From Gordionus sp. m RMFG-2023 (lineage: Eukaryota > Nematomorpha > Gordioida > Chordodea > Parachordodidae), in assembly GCF_954871325.1 (NCBI RefSeq), contig NC_088777.1:38975366-39039365 (forward strand): a stretch of 64,000 nucleotides of DNA, in the 5' to 3' direction. Positions 1-8,936 of the stretch are shown piece after piece. The notes beneath the pieces are model-generated. The model was not told where the DNA came from. It did no database searches and worked only from the letters and a program-made list of their open reading frames with translations. A program made the position numbers and the translations under genes. Numbering within the stretch: position 1 is the stretch's first letter; each line of letters opens with the position of its first letter.

Positions 1-446
1 CGCTCCTTGGGTTGTTCCCCTTTGTTTCGCTCCTTGGATCCTCTCTTGTTACGCTCCTTGGGTTGTTCCCCTTTGTTTCGCTCCTTGGATCCTCTCTTGT
101 TACGCTCCTTGGGTTGTTCCCCTTTGTTTCGCTCCTTGGATCCTCTCTTGTTACGCTCCTTGGGTTGTTCCCCTTTGTTTCGCTCCTTGGATCCTCTCTT
201 GTTACGCTTCTTGGGTTGTTCCCCTTTGTTTCGCTCCTTGGATCCTCTCTTGTTACGCTTCTTGGGTTGTTCCCCTTTGTTTCGCTCCTTGGATCCTCTC
301 TTGTTACGCTTCTTGGGTTGTTCCCCTTTGTTTCGCTCCTTGGATCCTCTCTTGTTACGCTTCTTGGGTTGTTCCCCTTTGTTTCGCTCCTTGAATCCTC
401 TCTTGTTACGCTTCTTGGGTTGTTCCCCTTTGTTTCGCTCCTTGAA
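1..446. repeat. 51-bp tandem array, about 8.7 copies
   Basis: The phrase GGGTTGTTCCCC recurs at 9, 60, 111, 162, 213, 264, 315, 366 and 417, an exact 51-bp period. Copies differ at only a few positions (CTCCTTGG versus CTTCTTGG, GGATCC versus GAATCC), so the array is young or homogenised. Because 51 is a multiple of three, every frame stays periodic. On the minus strand, in the frame of the neighbouring protease, the unit reads SRSETKGNNPRSVTRED, a charged, Ser/Arg-rich 17-residue repeat. The array continues to the window edge, so the true copy number is unknown. Confidence 0.95.
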
Positions 447-1010
447 TGGTCTCCCCTGGTGTCAGGCTTCAATACAGTCTCGACTCCCGACCTTCCATTT
501 TCACCCTCAAATGTCATAACTGCATACTCCTCACTAGTATTTGGTACAAATACACCCCACCATGAAAATACCCCCCAAAAACCATACCAGGGACCAATCC
601 TAGTGATCCAATCCCACCCCAACACAGCTTCTATATTATGATTGATAATCCATAAATCTAATACTTCAACTCTTTCCCCCAATTTTACTATTATCTCCAC
701 CCTACCCATTACCGCCATCAGTGTCCCATCAAACTGTCTTATCCTTAACCCCTCATTCTCTATCATTTCTCCTGGCCAAATACTTTGATATCTATTATAT
801 CCAATTACTGAAATAGCTGCCCCCGTATCAAATAACATGGGAATAATTTTCCCCCCTAAATTAATCATTACTCTCGGGCAAGGATCATTAATTATCCCAT
901 CTTGCAACATATTTAAAACCCCCTCCCTATTAGTTATCTTCCGAAAAAACCCCTCCTCTGTTCTTCCTAACCGCCACGCCCCGATCCGTAATGTCGATTT
1001 TTCGCCATCA
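1..1010 (-). CDS. Retropepsin-like aspartic protease segment with repeat tail
   Basis: On the minus strand near 838-800 the frame reads PMLFDTGAAISVIG, the D-T-G-A active-site signature of retroviral-type aspartic proteases, preceded by a V-M-I-N-L-G-G strand. About 65 residues later comes AVLGWDWI, matching the conserved L-G-x-D-W-L strand of these enzymes. In retroelements this enzyme cleaves the Gag-Pol polyprotein. The same open frame passes at about 460 into the 17-residue repeats and leaves the window still open. It lies just downstream of the zinc-knuckle protein, the usual Gag-then-protease order. The start is uncertain because such proteases are normally made as part of a polyprotein. 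Part of a retroelement, treated as a fossil. Confidence 0.75.
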
Positions 1011-1015
1011 TATAG

Positions 1016-1762
1016 TCACACATTCTCACAGTCCCTCGCCACATGTCCCGCCCCTCGACACCTAAAACACTCCATATCCATCTTCCCCGTTTCCTTGACA
1101 TTGATCGCACGAACCCCTTCCACTTTCTCTCGCTTAATAGTCCTTACATTTGAAGCATTTGGACCCACCCCCCTCTCCGGAAAACCATTCTTATTACTGT
1201 AACTGCTTACATTACAATCCTCTTTATTATGTCCAAAGCGTCCACAACCCGCACATCTCAACCTTTCCTGTTTGCCAGGACAGTAAGGGGCTATATGACC
1301 AAATTTCCCACAACCAAAACACTTTGTATCACGACAATCTCTAAGCATATGACCTGGTTTACCACAATTATAACAATTCATTCCCCCTTTCCTTTGCGGC
1401 TCAAAACCCTGTCTTATTTCCATTCTCCTTCCCCTAGAGTACTCTTTTGGTTCTCTATAAGGTCTCAATGCCTGATTATCATTACAATCCTGCTTGTCAG
1501 TTATATATAAACTTCTGCTTATATCGCTATCCGTCCACCCCCTAATTAACTCCTGAACCGGCAACCATGTTACTCTGCCCATCATATCTTCCTCTCCATT
1601 ATGCCCCTCAATGGTTAAAGTTTGTCCTTTGATTTTTACACTGCGACTTCTCTTCATTCTCCTGCCCCAAATTAAACTACAAATCCATATAATTAATATC
1701 ACCAACGCCCCAAAAATATTATACTGAACCTCCCAATACTTAACAAATTTTAAGCTTTTCAT
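1016..1762 (-). CDS. Zinc-knuckle (Gag nucleocapsid-like) protein, 248 aa
   Basis: The 248-residue ORF carries four CCHC zinc knuckles of the form C-x2-C-x4-H-x4-C in its C-terminal half: CYNCGKPGHMLRDC, CFGCGKFGHIAPYC, CAGCGRFGHNKEDC and CFRCRGAGHVARDC. The first three are nearly contiguous and the fourth sits at the C terminus after a basic linker. Such knuckles bind nucleic acid in retroelement Gag. Unusually, residues about 16-34 (NIFGALVILIIWICSLIW) form a strong hydrophobic, membrane-like segment followed by a basic stretch, and no capsid-like region is recognisable in this ORF. It sits directly upstream of the protease segment. Part of the retroelement, treated as a fossil. Confidence 0.75.
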   Translation of the reverse strand: MKSLKFVKYWEVQYNIFGALVILIIWICSLIWGRRMKRSRSVKIKGQTLTIEGHNGEEDMMGRVTWLPVQELIRGWTDSDISRSLYITDKQDCNDNQALRPYREPKEYSRGRRMEIRQGFEPQRKGGMNCYNCGKPGHMLRDCRDTKCFGCGKFGHIAPYCPGKQERLRCAGCGRFGHNKEDCNVSSYSNKNGFPERGVGPNASNVRTIKREKVEGVRAINVKETGKMDMECFRCRGAGHVARDCENV

Positions 1763-1843
1763 CCTAACGTTATAAAAAATTTATTATTAATTTTAAAATG
1801 AAAATCTTGGTTATTTGTAAAGTTAATAGATAAGATATTATTA

Positions 1844-2038
1844 CTAACGTAAATAATCCAATAATGCACATATACATGCAACAATCTCAAACAAAATAAT
1901 CAATATACCTATTATTGATAGGATGTTGTGTAAATTGCTCTCCGCGAATTTACCGTGTATTTTGATTTCTTTAACCCAAACTGATAGCACTTTTGTGTAA
2001 TTTATTTCTTCAAAAATTTGGACAGCACTTCCGTACAA
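1844..2038 (-). CDS. Small ORF with one hydrophobic segment, 64 aa
   Basis: Not recognised. The C-terminal third contains ILSIIGILIILFEIVACIC, long enough to span a membrane, after a charged N-terminal half. The N-terminal YTKVLSVW resembles a worn unit of the neighbouring YTEVLP repeats, so the ORF may be the edge of that array rather than an independent gene. It lies inside the retroelement between the repeat leader and the zinc-knuckle ORF. Confidence 0.3.
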   Translation of the reverse strand: MYGSAVQIFEEINYTKVLSVWVKEIKIHGKFAESNLHNILSIIGILIILFEIVACICALLDYLR

Positions 2039-2337
2039 TTATGATTTGCGAAAAATTTGGGCAGAACTTCCGTGTATTTAAGCCTCACGAATAATTTGGG
2101 CAGAACTTCCGTGTATTCAAGCTTCGCGAATAATTTGGGCAGCACTTCCGTGTATTTAAACTTCGCGAATAATTTGGGCAGCACTTCCGTGTGTTTAAGC
2201 TTCGCGAATAATTTGGGCAGCACTTCGGTGTATTTAAACTTCGCGAATAATTTGTGATTTTCTATTCTTAAACTTCCGCCGCACGGGTAACCTAAATTCT
2301 CACCAAAGGATTTTATATTCTTAAACTTCCGCCGCAC
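2002..2337 (-). CDS. Repeat-encoded ORF (KLFAKFKYTEVLP units), 111 aa
   Basis: The ORF begins inside the 53-bp array and then runs through six to seven copies of a 13-residue unit, for example KLFAKFKYTEVLP, encoded by the 39-bp array. Substitutions between units are mostly conservative (K/L, Y/H, F/L), compatible with some coding constraint, but an array whose period is a multiple of three stays open by chance. No family is recognised. It lies in the leader of the retroelement. Confidence 0.3.
   Translation of the reverse strand: MRRKFKNIKSFGENLGYPCGGSLRIENHKLFAKFKYTEVLPKLFAKLKHTEVLPKLFAKFKYTEVLPKLFAKLEYTEVLPKLFVRLKYTEVLPKFFANHNCTEVLSKFLKK
2005..2255. repeat. 39-bp tandem array, about six copies
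   Basis: Units of the type AATTTGGGCAGCACTTCCG followed by TGTATTTAAACTTCGCGAAT repeat with a 39-bp period. Copies differ more than in the 51-bp and 53-bp arrays, so this array looks older. It abuts the 53-bp array directly. Confidence 0.9.
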
Positions 2338-2685
2338 GGGTAACCTAAATTCTCACCAAAGGATTTTATATTCTTAAACTTCCGCCGCACGGGTAACCTA
2401 AATTCTCACCAAAGGATTTTATATTCTTAAACTTCCGCCGCACGGGTAACCTAAATTCTCACCAAAGGATTTTATATTCTTAAACTTCCGCCGCACGGGT
2501 AACCTAAATTCTCACCAAAGGATTTTATATTCTTAAACTTCCGCCGCACGGGTAACCTAAATTCTCACCAAAGGATTTTATATTCTTAAACTTCCGCCGC
2601 ACGGGTAACCTAAATTCTCACCAAAGGATTTTATATTCTTAAACTTCCGCCGCACGGGTAACCTAAATTCTCACCAAAGGATTCT
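2262..2685. repeat. 53-bp tandem array, eight near-identical copies
   Basis: GCACGGGTAACC occurs at 2281, 2334, 2387, 2440, 2493, 2546, 2599 and 2652, an exact 53-bp period. Copies are almost identical, so the array was amplified recently. As 53 is not a multiple of three it cannot encode a periodic peptide in one frame, so a leader, regulatory or purely structural role is more likely. It lies between the candidate primer-binding site and the first ORFs of the retroelement. Confidence 0.95.
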
Positions 2686-2735
2686 ATATTCTTAAATTAA
2701 AAGTTTTTTTACGATACGCTCGTCTTGGCCACCAA

Positions 2736-3315
2736 TTTATCAAAAAGACTGACAACCGGACAATTTATAGGGGTTCGGAACGAAAACGACAATCTCTATC
2801 TTATCAATTTAAATTTTTAATTTCTTTTTCCTTTGTGCCTCCCAAGATTAATCGAATTTTTTTTTCTCTTTTAAATATACTTTTCTCACAAGGAGGAAAA
2901 CAAACTTTATTAAGTAATTAATTAATTTTTTTTTTTAAACAAATTTTCTTTCTTTTTTTTTTAAAGAAAAATCAACTCAATAAAAAAAAATATTAAACCT
3001 CAATAATATTCAATAATATTTATTTTTTTTTTCAAAACAAATGAATTAAAGATAATAATCTATATTATTTTCTACACTATTTATATTATATTAAAAAATT
3101 ATTTTTTTCTAAAAAAAAAATAAACATTATTTTTTTCTAAAAAAAAAATAACATTGCAAAATAATATTATATTAAAAAAAAATAACATTGCAAAATAATA
3201 TTATAAAAAAAATAATAACTATTTTTATATAAATAAACGACGGCGAGACACTAAGATATAACAGCGATAACTATACTACTTATAAATAAACACTACATGC
3301 CTCGCGTCAACATTC
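2736..3315 (-). repeat. Candidate LTR of the retroelement
   Basis: On the minus strand the stretch starts TGTTGACGCGAGGC, contains a CCTATAAATTG box and ends just before TGGTGGCCAAGAC, which resembles a tRNA primer-binding site. The interior is very A/T-homopolymeric. The partner LTR would lie left of the window, so the call rests on these signals only. Confidence 0.35.
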
Positions 3316-3344
3316 CCCGATAGGACAAATTCCACCATCAATAT

Positions 3345-4204
3345 ATTAAAAAAGAAAGAAGCGATAATTCTTTTGAATTGATAAGAATTAAGCTGAAAAA
3401 CCTTTAGCAAAATTTAATCTCATCCATCAAAAATCATCAAGAGTACGTAAAACGCCTATAGATTTTCAAGATTTTTAGTCGAGACCAAATTACAATTTGA
3501 TTGTGAAAATGCTCCAATTGGAGTTCTAAAAGAATTATTATGAAATTATTGATTACTTTATTAATCGTTTTTTAGAGATGATTATAATCTTCTATCATGT
3601 TTTAATACATTGACCCCCCCCCCCTTGACCGTGATTATTTTATATCAGATAAAAGACCCCATTAGAATTATTAAACGTAAATGTGGAAATATTACATCAT
3701 GAAAAGAAGCAAAAGGGTTATTAGCTGCAGAAGTTAAAGAAGCACATAATTTTGAAAGTATCTTAAATATTATGTATAAAAAATATCTTGCATTTAAAAA
3801 ATTGTATAAATACTACTCAGCAGCCATCATCATTGGGGTATCAACGGCTTCTTGTCAGGCTCATTCTCTACACCAAAGGAGTGCTATCGAGCACTAGAGA
3901 ATCGATGAATGATCAACGTAAACAAAATTTAGTATTAATGGCTTTTGAAAAAGGAATAACACAAAATTTATCTTTTAATTCATTTATGTTAAAATTTAAA
4001 AATAAAAATCGTCGTGTTAGTATTATTTTGTATATTCATATTATAGTATTATTTTGTATTCATATTACATTTACAAATTTTAATAAAAATAGCAAAAAAG
4101 CTTAATTATTTGTTTTATTTAAAAAAATATAGTGACCTCCCTAAGTAAGCAGCTGCTCCCCTCCCCTCCCTCCCCCCAGCTAGAAATTTCTCGTTACGGC
4201 CCTG
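3345..4204 (+). pseudogene. hAT transposase relic (ZMYM1/DUF4371-type) with 3' terminal repeat
   Basis: The reading VLSSTRESMNDQRKQNLVLM followed by AFEKGITQNLSFNSFMLKFK (about 3,880-4,010) fits the C-terminal dimerisation region of hAT transposases of the ZMYM1-like group, where an L-R-S-T-M / R-L-x-x-L-A-L-x-S-I-E pattern is usual. Upstream the frame is broken by shifts and stops. The right end CTAGAAATTTCTCGTTACGG followed by CCCTG at 4,204, read inward CAGGGCCGTAACGAG, looks like a hAT terminal inverted repeat. No matching left end was found. A second, inverted copy lies at 25.4-26.2 kb. Confidence 0.6.
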
Positions 4205-7204
4205 TAATGAACTCAAAAATGGGAAAACAATTAATTAAGCTTAAACGTCAAGTTTAAATAATATAAAATTATGTTAGAAATTTAATTTATTATGATGAGA
4301 AATTACAATTTTTTTATCTTCTGAGAATGCTCAAGTATAATTTTTGAATGAATTTTATATAAAATTCCAATTATTTTTGTAAGTATACTGTGTTTTTTAA
4401 GCATAAAAAATCTTTCATGATGAAATCAAACATTTTTATCCAAATATTCGGTGCTTCTCTAATTTGCATTTTAGCATGATGAAATTTAAAGATTTTTTTT
4501 CAATCTGCATATGTTTTTCTTATTTAATTATTAATATTTGAAAAATTTTCGAATTTCTTAAATGTAATCTATTATGTATCCATTTATTTTGATAAATACT
4601 ATAAACTTTTATAATAATTTCGATAAAGTAATAAATACATAAAATTATAATTAAAATTTAGCAAATCATTCCATGTGTCCCACGACCTCGATATCATAGT
4701 GGCTTTTAGAATATAAAGCAAAGCCCTACCGGCTTCGGCCCATTAAGAATTTTGGCACAAGTTGCCCCATCCATTAAATTTTTTACCAGGTCCGGCCTGG
4801 TATAATTTTTTTTTTGAAATTTGCTAGGCTCGGCTGGCGAGCTTTTAAGATTTCTAATAAGTACTTTAAGTCATGAAGATTATAGGATCTTCAAAATTTA
4901 ATCTACCGACCCGTAGGTTGGGAAATTATTAATCTATATCTTCGGGGTTGGTCGCAAATAAAGAAATTTCGGTTGGGTCGTGTTTAGAAATATATATTTT
5001 TACAAATTTGAATTTAATCGGTGAGATAAATAAAAAAGCATGGTTTTGAATGTTATTTATCTATTTCGTACCTTTTAAATTATTTCTTATAATTTTAATT
5101 AATCAGTTGTCCGCGATAACCCAATTTCAAATATTGTTGCATGCGATTGTAGAAATTAGTAAATTCATAAGGAAGAAATCCATATAAGAGCTGAATAATA
5201 TTTCCCAATTTCATCTCTCAAATTGCAATGTATAAAATATTTATTTAAATTTTTTTTTTGACATGATGGTTTAAAATTTTTTTAAAAAATTATATGATTT
5301 TTCATCATAATAAATTTAAATTTTTAACATAATTTCTTTCTATTATTTAATTAAACATGACGTTTAACAGGCACATAGCTAAGAATTTTCTACTGGGGGG
5401 TGGGGGGGGGGGGGGGTATTTTTAAATATAAAAATAATTTTTTTTGGAACATTAAAAATTTATTTAAACTAACCCAAAATTTTATATCTAACCTAGCCAA
5501 AGGTCTAGAATAAGTGGTCCTAAAGACCTCCAATAAAATTTATGGAGGGAAACCTCATCTATTAGGTTTTTCCTCCCATTAGCAAAATCGTCTATGAATC
5601 CAAAGCGCTTAGCTAACGATTATATAGTTAAATAAATTCTCTCTAAGTTGTGTCAATCAAACCTGTTCAAACTAAAATCTAATAATTTTACCTCATACCT
5701 GGCACAGTATAATCTCTATGTATATTAAGAGAGCTATCCATTCAATCGATTTTTCTGATATTTGCTGTTAAATTTCGAAAAATAATATTTGTAAATGGTT
5801 TAGATTGTATGATGTAAATAAGAAGCGATTCGCGTTATCACATGATAATCTTCGCTTTTTGGTTTAAATAACATTTTTTAAAAAGACTCTTGTTACGTCA
5901 TTTATGTAAATTAACTTAAATTTTGTTTTAGAAAATTCTAGCTGCGCAAGTGTATAAATAACTATACAATACATAAATACATGAGAAATCATGAACTTTT
6001 TATGTATAATAATAAAAAATATTATGGTATCAGTTTAGAATAAATATTTTAAAAATAATAGAGTTAAGTTGCAATTCAATTGCTCTCTATATAAAATAAG
6101 CCACTCTAATATAATTAATTTTTTTCGGCAAAACTTTTACATTTATTGAAATATTATGCCAAATTTAAGTAAAATTTATAAATTTATTGTAATAATAAAT
6201 TATTTTTATAAAAAAAGTATCTTTTCTCAAGGAATGTTATTTTGATGTTATTTCTAGAGTAAAATGTACTATCCATTAATAATATATTTATATTTATAGA
6301 CACGTTGACTACTTCATTCTTAAGGTAAGTAAATAGTTTGCAACAATTTATACAGGTAATCATGTTTATAAATATGAGCATAATCAGGAATATTTGCAAC
6401 CTTTAAATTTATGCTAAAAATAATTACGATTTTATTTATTCTAAGCGTTTCTTAGTAATCTACATTATAAAAATGATAATTGTATTTTAAAATATAAAAG
6501 AGAAAATATACTTTAAAAACATTAATGATCTTAAACTCTTTGGAAGAATTAGTGATTATGAGGAGGTTCTCACTATAAGGAAATTCTCACTTGTTAACTG
6601 AAAGAAGGGTGTCTTTATGGAGTAGGGTCAACAAGTTTTTTTCACATGGATTAAAACATAAGACTTCTTACTTTTGTATTTAAAATTTAATATTGTCAGC
6701 GTCTATATAAAAGTTTTTTACTGGAATGGTGCTTTTTTTATAAATCTTTAAAGAATAACTTAAAATATTAATGCTCTACTACCAACTATTGTGAATCTAA
6801 AAGTGTCACTTTTTGGAACTTAAATTTAATTAATAACCCCCTCATTTACAATAAATATATTATTATATCGTTTGACATGAATATGAGTACTGATAGAATG
6901 CCTAATTTAAGAGGAGAGCTTAAAATTATTCAGAAATAGTTTCTTTTGGAAAATAATGTCTATCATTATGTGTAATATATAGATTTGGTCGATTATTAGC
7001 AATATGATTGAATTAAAAATACGTCTATAATAAAAGTATTAATTTATACAGCAATGCATTTGCTTTATTTTATCTAAAAATTTAATAGTAACGCCCAAAC
7101 AAATTTATCTTACCCCCTTTAAATGCAGACCTCCTACCCCTTCAAAAAAATTGGAAGAAAACTGTTCCTATCCCCCCCCCCTCCCCGTTCATGAAGGCGC
7201 TGAA
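4205..7204. other. AT-rich stretch without a supported gene
   Basis: No convincing coding region. Contents: a GC-richer patch at about 4,700-4,860 with CCGGC words interleaved with T runs, like the GGCC-rich repeats at 34-35 and 61 kb; a G tract at 5,395-5,416 beside CACATAGCTAAGAATTTTC, which resembles the hAT end at 62,028; and a short ORF (6,184-6,399, minus) with a hydrophobic start but no homology I recognise. Confidence 0.5.
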
Positions 7205-7417
7205 TGTTTTCAAAGATTTGAGTAGATTTTTAAAAACTGTCCGATTAAAATTTTAGCCAAAATAATATTATGTAAACCTTGAGATTGGACAACTAGAAGT
7301 TCAAACCTTTTTGCTATCTTTGAGCAAAATCTCCCCATACTTATATAATATTATTTTGGCTAAAATCTTAATCGGGCCATTTTTTGAAATCGATCCAAAT
7401 CAGGCCATTTAGCAACA
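7205..7417. mobile_element. Foldback MITE with about 35-bp inverted arms
   Basis: CCGATTAAAATTTTAGCC followed by AAAATAATATTATGTAA (from about 7,242) is the inverted complement of TTATATAATATTATTTTGGC followed by TAAAATCTTAATCGG (ending about 7,373). Outside the arms the right side continues ATCAGGCCATTTAGCAACAC and ends near CACTACTAG. The same end recurs near 34,925 (CCGTTTAACAACACTACTA) and 29,998 (CCGTCTAGTAACACCACTG), read inward CAGTGGTGTTACTAGACGG, a hAT-like terminal repeat. No coding capacity. Confidence 0.65.
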
Positions 7418-8748
7418 CTACTAGAAGTCCTTTCTAATAACAGAAATTAATAATTCGTTTCAAAAGAGGGTTGGTAAAAAATTATATATTTTTTAAAACT
7501 TTCCGCTTTATTCTGAAATTTAATATGATAGTAGGAGCACCAACTCCTAGCCACTCAAAGTTCTTATTACTATTTTGTAATATAAAAAATTTAACTGTGC
7601 TCAAAATATTTTGTATATAATATGGATCTAATATACTTTATGTCTCGTGAACCTATACAAATATGTAAGGCACAAAAGAACTAATATAATTCAAGATTCA
7701 TTATTCCAAGCCGATGTTCCTTCACATCTCGAACCACAGGATACTGTTATTAATGACTAGCGGCCTGATGGATATATATTAATCTCCTGGGATTTAGGGA
7801 AACACATGCATTGGGACTTCATAAGTATAGACCTTTTTTGCCCCATCAATTAATAATTACGATCCATTAGGTTCAAAAAAAGGCCAAAAATATTTACATC
7901 TTGCCGACAACAATATATTTTTACCCATTGTAGTTTCATCAAACTGCTCATTTGAGAAAAAGGCTAAATCCTTAATCAAATTAATTAGTCATAAGAGCCG
8001 TAAAACAACAATCTCTTCGAAATATTACATTATAATAAAATATTTAAATGGCCTTCTTCAGGGGATGACTATTTATAACAAAATTTAATTATTTTTTTTA
8101 AAATATGTTATAATATAAGCAGTTTACATGTTATTCTAATTATTTTATATAATTTCGATTATTAAATTAATAAAAAAGATTACATTTTTATTTTTATTAA
8201 CAGTTCTTTTTTATATACGTGTGTTGTTTTTATAAGAATCAAGTCTGCCTTTTCTTTGTTAAAATTTTTTCTCAAACAAGAGATCAGTTCAAGCTTCCTT
8301 CCTTAGCTGACATCTAGCTTTACGAGGGTCAATTTGATTTAAATAGCAGGTGAATTATTGCTGATAATATATATAAAATTGAAATAAAATAAAAATATAA
8401 ATTGTGAACATTACTTCAACTGTATATCTTTCCTTTTACCTTAGTCTTGCAGAATTGCCTTAATAAGAGGCTTACAAAATGTAATTATTTAAAGCCATTT
8501 TTTAAATATTATAATAGTTATTGTGGTTGAGATTTCCCAAATGCATTTTTTTTTCTCTCTAAAATCGAAAGAGCAGTAGGAACAGGTAAATTATATATAT
8601 AACCATACAAAATTTATTTATTAACGATTCATTTTCTGAAAATCTCTGTAATTTTAATTTATCACATGATCGTCAAATTTGTGGCCATTCTCTTTAATAA
8701 GACCATATTAATTTTATGAAGTTATAGAAAGAGTTCCATCTTGTAGAT
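7418..8748. other. Unassigned AT-rich DNA
   Basis: No gene, transposon end or array recognised. The patch at about 7,700-7,900 is somewhat less AT-rich but shows no open frame of note. Confidence 0.4.
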
Positions 8749-8936
8749 AATTCTTAATTGAAACGCCCGACATACGGATTATTCAATACAACGCTTTAAT
8801 TGAAACGTCCGACACACGGATTATTCAATACAACGCATAACTATCTCTTAATAAAAACGTCCGACACCTGGATTATCCAATACAACGTTTAACTAACTCT
8901 TAATTGAAACGTCTGACATAAAGATTATAAATAAAC
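8749..8936. repeat. Minisatellite, four units of about 45-60 bp
   Basis: The core TTAATTGAAACGTCCGACAC followed by ACGGATTATTCAATACAACG occurs four times with variable spacing and increasing divergence to the right (third copy ACGTCCGACACCTGG, fourth ACGTCTGACATAAAG). No coding frame. Confidence 0.85.

Larger units (their letters stand above)
1..3315 (-). mobile_element. LTR-type retroelement, 5' part, cut by window edge
   Basis: Fossil-style entry. Reading on the minus strand from right to left there is a candidate LTR (about 2,736-3,315), a primer-binding-like TGGTGGCCAAGAC at about 2,722-2,734, a repeat-rich leader (53-bp and 39-bp arrays), small ORFs with a hydrophobic segment, a four-zinc-knuckle protein, an aspartic protease domain and a 51-bp coding array that runs off the window. 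Reverse transcriptase and integrase, if present, lie outside the window. The protease motif and CCHC knuckles are diagnostic of a retroelement Gag-Pol; assignment to Ty3/gypsy-like is inference. The long open frames suggest a fairly recent element, but its completeness cannot be judged here. Confidence 0.7.

Noticed and set aside
7-641. Two long plus-strand open frames across the 51-bp array
   Set aside because: They are periodic shadows of the array (51 is divisible by three). The minus strand carries the recognisable protease frame.
1-2690. CRISPR-like arrays
   Set aside because: The 51-, 39- and 53-bp repeats are contiguous tandem units without variable spacers, in eukaryotic DNA.
6184-6399. 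Candidate secreted peptide (minus, hydrophobic start)
   Set aside because: Composition is that of AT-rich noise, no splice donor in phase 1 and no cysteine module follows.
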